DNA of 64,000 nucleotides from Symsagittifera roscoffensis. Lineage: Eukaryota; Xenacoelomorpha; Acoela; Convolutidae. Position 1 is the first letter of the stretch. Every line of letters starts with the position of its first letter. The notes under the pieces were generated by a model. That model made no database searches. It was not told the origin of the DNA and worked only from the letters and a program-made list of their open reading frames with translations. The stretch spans positions 7,331,624-7,395,623 of the forward strand of contig NC_087071.1 of NCBI RefSeq assembly GCF_963678635.1, read 5' to 3'. Both the position numbers and the translations under genes were made by a program. Positions 20,633 to 30,781 of this stretch are shown piece by piece.

Positions 20633-21073
20633 GTATACGACCCGAACCGATGATGATTGCATCCTCGGGAGCTATATGCACTGATACACGTAATCTTTTG
20701 TGATACTAACATACAAGTATACTTACATAAGAAATAATATTTGAGTATAAGCTGAGTTTAGGTTGCATGCAGGAAGGTGTCATACTATGTGTGTTGTTTG
20801 TGATATGTGTGTGGTTTCATGTTTTTAAGACCCTGGGTTCAAAGGAATTTGTGACCATGAATAATCGAATGACCGTCTTGGGAATAGATCCAAAGTTTGG
20901 ACTGTCAATTCTTAGGTCGAACTCCAAAATTTTAGCAATAGACTAATTTTAATTCTTTTTACGATCAAAATCTTTTTATTTGACTGTTTTAAATAAATTT
21001 TAAGACAAAATTATAGTAAAATTGACAAATTTGATATTCGTGAAGTATTTTGTAGATCCTGATTGATCATTTA
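20633..21073 (+). other. Spacer between pol and ORF3, copy B
   Basis: 20700-20935 aligns with copy A 1250-1500, including GAATAGATCCAAAGTTTGGA at both places. From about 20936 the sequence has no counterpart in A: the A copy continues with sequence corresponding to B 29450. 20940-21070 is AT-rich and carries no gene. Confidence 0.6.
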
Positions 21074-22078
21074 ATGATTCATCAGGTTTCAATTGAGCAG
21101 AATGATAATCAAACCGAATCTAACGAAATTGACTACTTCGATTTGAACGAATTGATGGACCTAGCGGAGGCATATGTGGGACCGATGATAGATGCGATCT
21201 TTCGTCGGCTGATGGATCGAGGCTTCGCTCTGGAGGACCCAGAGGTAGTCATGTTGCTGGTCGCCTTAATAATTATTACGGAAGTCTTATTGATGGCCGC
21301 ATATGGAGAAGGAGGATTACTAGAGCGCCCAAACATGAGGGTAATGAGAGGAGAAACGGGGCTCTCTCAGGGAGTGACTTGGCGAACGAGACTCAGTTGG
21401 GAAGTTCCAGGACCTACCAACCAGGTGAGATGCTTCTGCCAACCAAGCCTAGGTCTGGTCTGAGAAGAATGCACCAGGAGATGAACAGCGAGGCTGCCTC
21501 GTCTATTTCACAACTGAGAGCAGCTGTGCCTCCAAAGAGAGCAAGAGTAGAAGAAGAAGTTCAGACGAACGAGACGATGCAAGATCTCAACGGAACGATG
21601 CAAGAACTGGGGAAGACCAGAAGAGAGCTAGATAAAGTGACTAAGATATGCTCAGTGTAGAAGAAAACAAGGATATGTGGAAGAAACAGTTTGAAAATTG
21701 TACCAAGAAACAAGGTAAAGAAATAGAACGCTTGAGGCAAGAATATAAAGAGCGATCGGAACGGCTGGCGTTGACGCCGGCAGTAGAAAAAGCGATACCT
21801 AGAAGGAATTTTCCTCGTGGGCAGCCCCGATGGAGCTGCTAACGCCTCGCGAACTTATTCAAACGACGGAGGTGCGACCCCCGACTACGGCAGGAAGGGT
21901 GACGATCCCGGATCCAAGTGATACCCTATGTGACCCATTCGTGAAGCAGACAGTGCGGAAATTGATAGAAACAGCTGGAAGTTTAGTCGCTAATAGGTAT
22001 GCACCAGACTCCGGGGTGACTGCACCCTATGGAAGAATCGACGACACGAGCAGAGTGGAACTCTCCCAAAAACGATGA
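21074..22078 (+). pseudogene. ORF3 part 1: possible membrane segment and coiled coil
   Basis: The first frame (21074-21463) is acidic for 35 residues and then has a hydrophobic stretch at residues 58-77, starting VVMLLVALIIITEVLLMAAY, which could cross a membrane despite one Glu. In the next frame (21379-21660), after a Ser/Ala-rich stretch with a basic PPKRARVEEE patch, comes a heptad-like helix (MQDLNGTMQELGKTRRELDK). It continues in a third frame (21648-21842) with KEIERLRQEYKERSERL, a probable coiled coil. 21830-22078 adds a proline/threonine-rich segment. No signal peptide is seen. The product is unknown. Confidence 0.45.
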
Positions 22079-22122
22079 GGAAAACGTGAGCTGGCACTGT
22101 CAAATTGCCAGCAAAGACATCT

Positions 22123-22206
22123 GGAGCCCCTGAGAGAAAAATAAGAGAAATGCCGATGAAGAAAGGAGCCCCTGAGAGAAAAATAAGAGAAATGCCGATG
22201 AAGAAA
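22123..22206 (+). repeat. Perfect 42-bp tandem duplication in ORF3
   Basis: The unit 22123-22164, beginning GGAGCCCCTGAGAG, is repeated without change at 22165-22206. Forty-two is a multiple of three, so it repeats 14 residues (APERKIREMPMKKG) without shifting the frame. Confidence 0.9.
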
Positions 22207-22299
22207 GTGTCCCGAGTGTTTGATGTGCAGAAGAACAACCAGGTGAAGAATAACTTCACAGGAGTTCCGGATACGGATCCGCGAGCCTGCTTTAATCGA

Positions 22300-22860
22300 T
22301 CGACTTGGAGTCCGCCGATAAACATGCAACAGCCGCCGCTCGGGACATCTCATTTGATACTGGGTGACAGTTTGGTGAGAGTTCTCTAAAGACCGAAGAA
22401 CTCTTGGATCACCACGGTGATGACCTTTGGAGGTGCCACGATAGCCCAGCTATATCGAATGGTGGAGCTAATGAACCCAGAGCTAATGAATCCCTAACAT
22501 TATGATCCTAATAGGGACAAAAAATGTGTCCAGAGTTTCAGATGAGGAAGAGGCACAATGGGAGTCGATGATGGTGTGCTTATTCGCTACTCTCTAACAG
22601 AAGTTCAAGTGCGCGGTACTGACCGTCTGCACCGTACCAATGAGCACGAGAACGTTGACATCGGCAGGAAAGGGCATAACGAAGGAGTCATCAGATGGAA
22701 CAACATACTGAGAAATCTGGCGAGTCGTAATGCTGGACGGATGATCCTCATGGACATTGAACATGAGCTGAGAGCTATGGATCAGGCCAGAATCACCACC
22801 GATGGAATCCACTCTGATAGTATAAAAGGACAAGCCTGGATGAACTGAGTCTTCCAGGAG
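22300..22860 (+). pseudogene. ORF3 part 2: SGNH/GDSL-type hydrolase module (broken)
   Basis: The order of SGNH blocks is visible. Block I is HLILGDSLVRVL (22345-22389), containing the GDS nucleophile motif. Block II is FGGATIAQLYRMVELMNP (from about 22430). Block III is MILIGTKNVSRVSDEEEAQW (from about 22500, in another frame); the usual Asn of GTN is preserved one position later. Block V is TTDGIHSDSIKGQAWM (from about 22795), giving the DxxH pair. Ser, Asp and His of the triad are thus present. Stops at 22387, 22495 and 22597 and two frameshifts inactivate it. SGNH enzymes hydrolyse esters of lipids or sugars. Substrate and location are unknown. Confidence 0.65.
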
Positions 22861-23582
22861 CGACTGGACGGGAGAGTTAATGAAAGAAGAAACGACGAAT
22901 GAGCGGGCATTCTCAACATTCGTGCCCTCCAACCTAGAAACACGTCTGGGGGCGGTCCGAGCCGTGACCTACAGGCTACAAAGCTCCAGCGAGCCAGGGC
23001 AAAGATTGGACGTACAGGACCGATTGGGAGAAGCGCCAGTAAGAAGAACCATTCATCGACGGCGAAGATTAGGACCTATCAACCCGACTAAGGAGACAGC
23101 AGGTACCTCGAGAACGGAAACGAGATGGGAGACTAGGTCAGAGGCTACCAGCACCAGCCGAGAGGAACAACGACCAGACAGAAGCTCTTTGATGTGAACG
23201 AGGCCCATACCTTCCCCCTGGCATGTCTATAAACAGGACCCGATGAAATTGAACTTTCAGACGGTAAGGTTTGCAGCCGATGCCAGGATGTTGAATTGAG
23301 CGAGGCTATCCGTCAACGGACTGTACTCAACCGCAGGTGTGGACTGGTTGATAGCAGCTGGTATTAACTTCAACTCCACGACCGCCTTAAGATTCGCCAA
23401 TTTAGAGGGACTGCCCTCAAACAACACAATGGATCCAGTAAATTCAAAACATTTGCAGGACGTGAAACTGAATCAGGGTGAAGGAAATCGAGAAGAAAGA
23501 CCTGAAAGATTCTGGACAACGAGGGCACCAATAGGACAACATGTGAAAATGTTTAAGCAAATACGATCACCCCCTTGTATGT

Positions 23583-23585
<3 letters not shown>
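22861..23585 (+). pseudogene. ORF3 part 3: linker after the SGNH module
   Basis: 22880-23197 encodes a Pro/Arg/Thr/Ser-rich, low-complexity segment (VQDRLGEAPVRRTIHRRRRL, then RTETRWETRSEATSTSREEQ). 23260-23584 encodes a more structured-looking stretch (GVDWLIAAGINFNSTTALRF, then QLKMFKQI-like basic sequence). A stop near 23298 and a frame end at 23582 break it. No domain is recognised. Confidence 0.45.

Positions 23586-23621
<36 letters not shown>
23586..23621. repeat. (GA)n microsatellite
   Basis: About eighteen uninterrupted GA repeats interrupt the ORF3 reading frame between the linker and the second SGNH-like unit. Slippage here probably contributed to frame loss. Confidence 0.95.
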
Positions 23622-23623
<2 letters not shown>

Positions 23624-23671
23624 TACCCGAAACAACCGGCTCAAGAAGGCGATGTTCAGTGATATGGTGGG

Positions 23672-24240
23672 ATGAAGATGATTAGGAAGGACGAAACTAT
23701 CATTGCAGCGTTTGATAAAGTGGAAATGAGAAAAGCAAAGATTTTGATAGTCGCGAACTCAGACTTCGTGCATACCTCCAAGTCTCTGTTTTGGCCTGAC
23801 GTTATAATGTTGGCAGCGGTCAACCTGGACCCAATGCAGTCGGTGTCAATGGCAATCGGGGTACAACGACAGACGGAAATGAACCCGATCACGATCGTAT
23901 TTGTCGGCATATGCGACCATCTACTCAGTAGGGTTTCCTGAGCAGACTCAGAGAGCCTACAATGGCAGAGGACGCAGTATGGTCAGCGATAAAGGATATC
24001 CTCGAATCGATGCGTGGAATAATGGACACGCTGAAAGAAGGTGCGTTCCCAAAGACAACACCGAAAGCTGTGTTTGCACTGTCTCCGGGACATGCACAAC
24101 TCCCGAGCGGACTGAAGTTTGTAAATGCGATGGTGGCGTTGCTCTCTGAAGGGAAATATGACGAGATCATATCTGCCCAGAGTCGCGGAATAGAGATGGA
24201 GAACCTAAGACCACTTAGGGCGGAATTACCTGCGGTGTGA
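23672..24240 (+). pseudogene. ORF3 part 4: second SGNH-like unit (tentative)
   Basis: The segment has the rhythm of an SGNH fold but altered motifs. A hydrophobic strand leads to a serine (KAKILIVANSDFVHT, about residues 25-39 of the first frame) and a second strand ends in Gly-x-x-Asp-His (ITIVFVGICDHLLSR, about residues 74-88). After a frameshift (frame from 23962) an AVFALSPGHAQLPSGLKFV segment and a helical region KYDEIISAQSRG follow. The canonical GDS and DxxH are absent, so it may be a non-catalytic relative of part 2 or unrelated. The assignment is by pattern only. Confidence 0.3.
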
Positions 24241-26000
24241 TCTGACATCTCGAATGTGATGCGAGCATTCAAGGACCAATCACTACACATGTTAGTACTA
24301 GACGAGGTACTGGGTTTTGAACTGTCCAACTTCAGCCGACAACTAAAAATAAGACCAGGAATTGAAAATGACCATCGAGTAAAAGAAGCAATTGCTAACG
24401 ACTTCTGGTTCCGAGTAATAGAAATAAACGAGGAAGGAGAAAGACGGAAGAACTCCAAGGAAACGAGAGCTCATTTGGAAGCGATGGTCTTGAGTACGAA
24501 ACCAGACGCTAACAAGTGGCTGCAATTGACCCCTCGAATAGCCGCATTAGGAACAGACGCTTTTGAGCGAGGCCCAGTGATGATCAAGAAGATCCATGAC
24601 TAACTGGTGAAAGAGGTGAACCTGGCCGAAAATGCTGAAGAGAAGTCAGCCGAGTTTGTAAACAGAGTGTGCCAAGTTACCCTGGAAGCTTTCTGGACAC
24701 AAAATGTAAAGGGAGAAGAAGGCTTTGACGGGACTGACAGCATGCTGGAAGGGTTGGAAGCCGGATGGATCGCGTCTTTCCTGGCAAAAGTTTAACCATT
24801 GTACTCTTGATACCTGATCAGAGAGTTCCTCTAAGCAGTCACAGAGTTATCAATCGCGGAACTACTAGCTCTGTTCGTGACGTATGGAACGGATATTTTT
24901 GTGAGAAGACCAGTGGTACTGCTCACTGAAGGAGTGCAGAATTTGCGATTAGATGGACTGGTGACGCCTATTCCGATAACGCATCGGAACTTGGGAGGAT
25001 TGATTAATCTGACTCGCTACCCTGAGCAAATGAAAGAGAACGTGAGAAAGTTTGACCTGAAGGGGCCCACTGACTCCTGGAGCAAGATAAGAGATCTGCG
25101 ATATACTCTTATTCAGTACCTCCTGCAGCAGAATCGCTTTGGAACGGGAGAGGATGAGACGATTCAAAGGGAAGAAGACGCGCGACGTCATGCTGGGGGC
25201 ATGCCACTGTTAACTGACCTGAGCCTGGCCATGAGGACCAATCGCTTAGCACTGATCAGAGGAGCCACGGAGTTCGTGACGGTGATATACGGTCCGTCAG
25301 TCACGTTTGGGTTCGCTGACGTTAAGGTAGAGGCATACAGGAGGTCGGTGTTGCACCTGAATCTCATATCAGCAGTGGACGAAAGTGCACTTAACTGGTA
25401 AGAACAGCACGCATTACGAGAGATGATGAGTGAGGACTTGTTGTTCGCGAAAATATCAGAGCCGGAGATGACTGTCATAAAATTTGATGATCACTTCCGT
25501 GATCGGTTGGGAAAAGTGCATAGAGGGCACATCGAGGTATTCCCGAAGCTCTGGAAGCTAAGGCCCTACAATAAGAGAAACGGTGAAATTACAGGGATTC
25601 CTCGATTGACTGCATCATATCACAAACTGAGAGAAGAACCGAAAGGCTGGGGTGACTACAAGAAACTGCCAAAAGATATCACTGTACTTCACTTGATTGG
25701 AAGGGTGTTGCTCGGAGCAGACTCTGTTGTACAAACCTCTAGAAACTAACAAAAAAAGGGTAGCAAAATCTCCGAGATGATGGACCCAAGCTTCGTGGCC
25801 AGAAACGCTGCCGCTGCAGTGTACACACTTTACCTTCACGGATGAAACGAAGAGGAGACGGATGAATAACGATTTGACGAAGAATGGGCGAAACTGGATT
25901 TGGCGCCAATGGTCATGAGAGGCAAGGCGGACTTGCAAGAAGCCTCACTTATCTTGATAAGAATAAAACCGGAGGTAATAGTGACCGGGAAACTACAAAC
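24241..26000 (+). pseudogene. ORF3 part 5: long helical region of unknown function
   Basis: Four segments (24256-24603, 24607-24795, 24877-25401, 25423-25749) follow in the same frame, separated only by single stop codons or a few in-frame stops, and continue to about 26000. This is the best preserved part of ORF3. The composition is that of a folded globular protein with many amphipathic helices (RAHLEAMVLSTKPDANKWLQ; KFDDHFRDRLGKVHRGHIEV; LHLIGRVLLGADSVV). No catalytic motif, zinc site or membrane segment is evident. A capsid, nucleoprotein or structural role would be speculation. Confidence 0.5.
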
Positions 26001-27180
26001 TAGAACCCTTCGGCTGTGAAGAAGTTAAGGAAATGGACGGTGAGGAAGAAGACCGATCAGCTGGCAGACCAGTTGTACCGAAGTTTCCAGATGGAATAAG
26101 AGATGAAGAGCAAGGACCTTCGAGTTCAGGAAAAAATCCAAGACGAGACGATGGGCAGGTAGGAAGCCGTCGATCGGAAGAGCCTATGCAGCAGGATCCC
26201 GATCAGGCTGATAAAGATGACGACAAGTCTTCGACAGGCAGGATGTCCAGCCTGGACTTCAACTTCCTCAAGGACTTTGAAAACGGCACAGGCACGTAAG
26301 AAGCAACGACTGAGCCAGCAGACGTGGAAACTTCCACGCTGCAACATCCGTCGGCCTTCATGAAAATGAACCGGAATTTGCCGGAGAGCAGCTCTCCTAG
26401 CAATTCTAAAAATGCCGAAAAGAAACTTTTGATGGAATCACCGAGGAGAAGAAAAATAGAAGGCACTGCCAGAAGACCTTTCTTGGAAACGTTGCCCCAA
26501 AAAGAGTGAGAAATTCATCATAGAGACCACGAGAATAGGACGGGATGCAGTATGGACAGAGTTGCCTTCATTGAAGAGGTCTGGACATTATTCAGAGCTA
26601 CGGGACTCAGCCTATACTGAAAACAGGTCTCAACAGACCACTTGTGTGGGAAGTCCTTAGCAAACTCGTCGAGTGTGAAGGGAAATTGAGCAAGTTATTG
26701 ATCAACTCGGCCACTGAAGAAAGTGAAGCAAATTCTCCTATAAAGACAACGCCGCAAGAAGGCAAGGAAGAAATAGTGTATCTGTCGAGAACTCAAAAGG
26801 GAACAATGCGATCAAAGATGGTGATTGACAAAATGAATAATATGAAAATGAAACTTGGCAGCAAAGTGACATTGAGGAAAGCTGGAAAAACAAAGGTGGA
26901 TTCTGAAATTTCGATAAAAGCTGTCAACTCAGCCAAAAGAAAACGCGTCGAAGAAGCCATGGACATGGGACAGGGTGATGACCGGTTGTCTGGCACTGAC
27001 AGAATGTTGAATGACGTAGCGATGGTGCCACCCATTCTAATGGCAGGATTTAAATCAGCCAGTTATAAAACCAAGAGGAGTGACCGCACTCTGACTGCAG
27101 CAACATTAGAAATGGAAAAACTCAGCCAATGTGGAGAGAGTACCCTACAAGATTTCAGACCATCTTCCATTCTTCCATGA
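26001..27180 (+). pseudogene. ORF3 part 6: low-complexity charged linker
   Basis: 26033-26299 is rich in Asp, Glu, Ser, Arg and Pro (GEEEDRSAGRPVVPKFPDG; PSSSGKNPRRDDGQVGSRRS) and looks disordered. 26324-26509 and 26644-27180 add basic segments, including RTQKGTMRSKMVIDKMNNMK and KRKRVEEAMDMGQGDD, the first of which contains no and the second a possible nuclear-localisation-like cluster. Frames change at about 26300 and 26510 and the last ends at 27178. No domain is recognised. Confidence 0.4.
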
Positions 27181-28540
27181 ACCATGGAAGGGGAAGCATC
27201 GTAGGACAGCTAGTCCCAGTGGAGTACAACCAACTGACAGTGTCGGAAACCGTATCGATAGATGAACCCACTGGTGGATACATGGAGATGCTGGAGTCCA
27301 GAAACTCGGCTAGAGGACACTTAATTGCTCTAGAAAACAAAAAGTCTATGAAAAAGTATTTAGAGACGTTGACGCAAGACACAACCCTGAAGCAGAAGGC
27401 ATACAGAACTCAGGCATCTTCTGAGATGCACGCGAAAACGATAGAGCAGTTGGTGAGCCTACCTTGGAGAGCAGTAGTGTTACGGTACTTCAAAGAAGAA
27501 AGGAGAACCACCCCGAAGATACACGCTCTGATAGCGACACCCTATGAGAGAACAGAATTACAACTGGGGTTCACTTGGTGAATGACTGGACTGAAACAGG
27601 GGGAATATGATTCGGAATATGAAAAAGATCGAAGGGAGAGACGGTATTCCTAATGACAAGTATGAGGGATCTAATCACCCAAGAAGGAGCGGCAGTAGCT
27701 TGCGCGAAGAGGAGAGACGTTATCTGTTTCATTCGATCCAAGATAGAACAAATATCAGTGCCGGCGTTGAACACTTGTGTCAAGATGCTAAGAGAAGGCG
27801 ATGAACGAGCGAAAGCCTTGCTCTTACTAGCACTTTTGTTCATCAATCAGAGTAAACCGATACGACTGAATATGAAGGAGCCTAAGGAACTGGAAGCGAT
27901 GAAGAAGATTGACGAAATAAGGAGATTCTCTAACAAGGAGATGAGGCTCAAAAAAGAATCTATGGGAGCACTTCCGAAGTCCAGTGAATACTGTGGACCG
28001 ATCAGGGGGAAATCTAGAATCCTAGGGATGCGGTACAACCTTTTCATAAATGAAGACATACGCGATTGCTTCCTCGATTACGAGCAAGCAGTGTTGCTAA
28101 GATTCTGAACGCGAACAATTGCTACAATGAGAAGCGCAGCTAACCAGGACTCGGGTTCTCGGACGAACTGCTAAGAACGGTGGTGTGGGAACTGGTGGTG
28201 TGGGAACTGATGAATGGTGGTGTGGGAACTGATGAAACCATCATGGTGTCCGATTCCTAACGCCGATTCGATATTGCGTGCAACACCTGACGTGCAGAGG
28301 GAATTGAATTCAGACTGTAATTGGTGTGACCTGAACATCACTTACAATTTAATGACGACAGCCTCTAACAGCAATGGAGAAGACAAAGTAGAGTTGCCTG
28401 GCTGGGGACCAGAGGACTGGGTTAAACCTGGCAACTGTCTGTGGGCTGGAGGGTCACATCTATGGAGGTCTGGATTGCTTAAAGTCCCTGGCGAAACAAC
28501 ACAAGCAATTAACGATTTTGTTTGGGAACATCGTAATTAA
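27129..28540 (+). pseudogene. ORF3 part 7: helical segments of unknown function
   Basis: 27129-27581 encodes a segment with VGQLVPVEYNQLTVSETVSI and a basic helix (HAKTIEQLVSLPWRAVVLRY). 27653-28108 encodes an alpha-rich segment (KIEQISVPALNTCVKMLREG; ERAKALLLLALLFINQSKPI) whose repeated leucines recall an armadillo-like helix pair. 28214-28540 has Trp/Cys-rich sequence (CDWCNW-like DCNWCDLNITYN, GWGPEDWVKPGNCLW). Stops and shifts lie at 27581, 28106 and 28180. None is assignable to a known family. Confidence 0.4.
28178..28236 (+). repeat. Short tandem repeat built on GGTGGTGTGGGAACTG
   Basis: Three copies of the 16-base core occur at about 28179, 28194 and 28217 with small spacer differences. 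It coincides with a frame break in ORF3, so it is probably a slippage product. Confidence 0.75.
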
Positions 28541-29960
28541 AGCAAAAACGGAAACGGAATTGATTGCAGATTGCCATGGAGGAACTGAGGTGAATCTAGT
28601 GACTGCACAAGGATTCTACAGCATGTTTGGTTCTCTAGAGTCACTTTTGAATCTGGAACAAAAGCATGAGATGGTCACAACTATCAGTGTAGAAGTGTTA
28701 CCGAGAGTTTTGGAAACCAAGCAAAAGTATATTGGGAAGTGGAGGGAAGCGATCGAGGTGGAAATGAACATCCGGCACAGTGAAACCTATCGTAGACCGA
28801 CGGGAGCGCGATTTTTAGTGGGATCGACATTAGCTGCATTGCACAAAAGCAGATACCCAGTGCATTTCGCGGCAGTGGATGTGATGAGTACGAGGACGAT
28901 CGTGGATCAAGACTTTTCAGTGCAGAAATGCGTAAGACTAGCGAGAATGACAGAAAAATCTTACGAGTTATTGTGCAAGATGTTCTCAGCAGTTCCAGAG
29001 AGATCCAAACAAAAATTAGAATCGATACTGGGAAATAAGTTCATGGGATACGCCAGTGGGAGTTTCAGTGACTTTGAAAGACAGAAGCAGAAAGGGCCAA
29101 CAGTCACAGATTACAATGCAGTAGATGAGAATGATGAAGTCCACCGGGTGATGATGGAAATGGAACCACTACTGGAAGCGTCGGGAAGGCTTAATTGGTG
29201 GACCATCATGTTGATGAGTTGCCCGACGGGAACATGGTGGTATCCCGGGCGTAGTAATCTGGTGTTGATCTGGGACTGTGGAGAGCTACTCTCCATGGGT
29301 TTACCAGATTCACCACAGCCCATAACGATAGTATTAGTTGGAGTCATGATGCCGATACGATGGCTGGAAGCTCATGTGAAAGAGAACCATCGACAAGAAA
29401 CGCCTACGAAAGGGCAATTGCAGTAATTGGGTTGTCCAAAAGATTTAGATCTTCTTGAGACAACATGCAAAATCCTGAACATTCCGATAGAAGCGAAGAA
29501 GATATGGGACAGAAGACGACTGATGCCATGGTTTAGAGCCAACATGACTGCATGGTTGTACGAATATGCCATGAAGCATATGACGAAGCATAGCAGAGTT
29601 TACAGTGCGTATCAGCTGGACATTGGAGCAGGAGCTTTCAAGCGAGCGTTTGTAACTCATCGGATTGCAGTAATCACCGCAGTGAAGAGGACGTCTAGGA
29701 CAAATGAATGTGATGGGAGAGAAAGAGAAGAAATATTGAAGGAAGACTTGGAGAGAAACGTGACGTTGTGCCTCCACAACAGCTTCTGCCGAAACAGAGA
29801 GACACTAACGTTGATCCTCTAACTTGATGCAAGAAAGAGTAGAAGAGCAGAAGTGTTGGAGGATTGCCTCCAACAGCGTCAGAATAGCTACCGACGTGTT
29901 GCAAGACACTGAGAGTGAAAGTGCAGAGTCAATGTCGCAGGAGGAGGAGATGGAACCTTA
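28518..29960 (+). pseudogene. ORF3 part 8: C-terminal region, shared with copy A
   Basis: 28518-29426 is an open frame of 303 codons with mixed helix/strand character (EVNLVTAQGFYSMFGSLESL; RMTEKSYELLCKMFSAVPER) and a hydrophobic strand near its end, ITIVLVGVMMPIRWLEAH. After one stop the same frame continues at 29427 and shares ETTCKILNIPIEAKKIW, MTAWLYEYAMKHM and NVTLCLHNSFCRNRE with copy A (1490-1850). It is the only ORF3 part present in both copies. Function is unknown. The frame closes near 29822 and the tail (SQEEEME) reaches 29960 in another frame. Confidence 0.5.
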
Positions 29961-30768
29961 ACAAATAATCGAAAAACAAGATGCAAAAAGAAGAGAAATT
30001 AGAAGAATTTAGAATTTTTAGAAGTTCTAAACGATGAAAACAAAGAGTGAACAAAGAAAAAAAGAAGCGACGAAGGAGAAGATGTTGAAACTCAGAATTT
30101 TTTTGTGTGACAAGACTCAAATGAGAGACAAAGCAACTAAGTTTGCAATTGAAACTGAAGAGAAAACTTTTAGTTGAATTTTGAAGATTAAGGAATTTGT
30201 TGCATTTATTAAGTTGCATTGTGATTTCTTTAGTGGCTTATAGACACTCACTATTTATTTCGAAAGGCTTGAGGGGAGAGTATGTTAAATAGTCCAGCCT
30301 GCATGATTGTTTTTAAGCAACTAAGACGACTGATCACTTTGTGGTGATATGAAAGGCTTGGTTAATCTCTTGAAGAGGGAGATTATTTCATTGTTCCTAC
30401 TAACATACGATTTCCTTAATTTTAAAATTCAGGACCAATAACAACTAAATTTCCGAAGGAAAGAAGCATAGTAGGATAATTTTAGCTTATTAGTTGGCAG
30501 TACCTAGGTGAAACCCTTTTTAAACCTAGGAGAAAAAGTTTCAAATTGGGACATAGACACTGGAAGTCAGAAAAAAGTTTTTATCTTACGTCATACCCTC
30601 GAATGTGCAGATTAGTGAAGGAAGTTGGAAGGCTGTAATAGTATAGTATGATGCAGTTTGTAATTTGCAGTGAGTCGATATGACGTGGATAAAAGTGATT
30701 TCATGCATTTTGTAAAAATTGTTCGATGGCTTTGTACCATTTTAATGAATTGAGCAGATTGACCGGGC
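29961..30768 (+). other. Copy B 3' untranslated region
   Basis: No gene is seen. It matches copy A 1996-2804 and includes the conserved TTAG-loop hairpin at 30008-30031. Confidence 0.6.
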
Positions 30769-30781
30769 TGTCCGGGGAGTA
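30769..30781 (+). promoter_or_regulatory. Polypurine tract before 3' LTR, copy B
   Basis: TGTCCGGGGAGTA directly precedes the LTR start TGTGACATTCG, exactly as in copy A (2805-2817). Confidence 0.6.

Larger units (their letters stand above)
21074..29960 (+). pseudogene. Copy B: ORF3 block, about 9 kb of extra coding sequence (overall)
   Basis: Between pol and the 3' UTR, the plus strand carries long, consecutive open segments that continue each other through single stops and frameshifts. The frames (position modulo 3) run 2, 1, 0, 2, 1, 1, 2, 2, 2, 0/1, then a long run in frame 1 from 23962 to 25749, then 2, 1, 0, 2, 0. The pattern is that of one or two decayed long genes, not random sequence. 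In order the block holds a possible membrane segment, a coiled coil, an SGNH hydrolase, a second SGNH-like unit, a long helical region, a low-complexity linker, more helical sequence and a basic C-terminus. The C-terminus also survives in copy A. The position matches where retroviral elements keep env, but I see no envelope fusion features. Confidence 0.6.

Noticed and set aside
23925-24458. 177-codon antisense frame within ORF3
   Set aside because: The sense strand carries the conserved ORF3 frame here and the antisense product is Ser-rich without domain features.
21074-29960. ORF3 as a retroviral envelope gene
   Set aside because: There is no signal peptide, no furin-type site, no fusion-peptide-like segment and no C-terminal anchor; only one possible membrane segment near the N-terminus.
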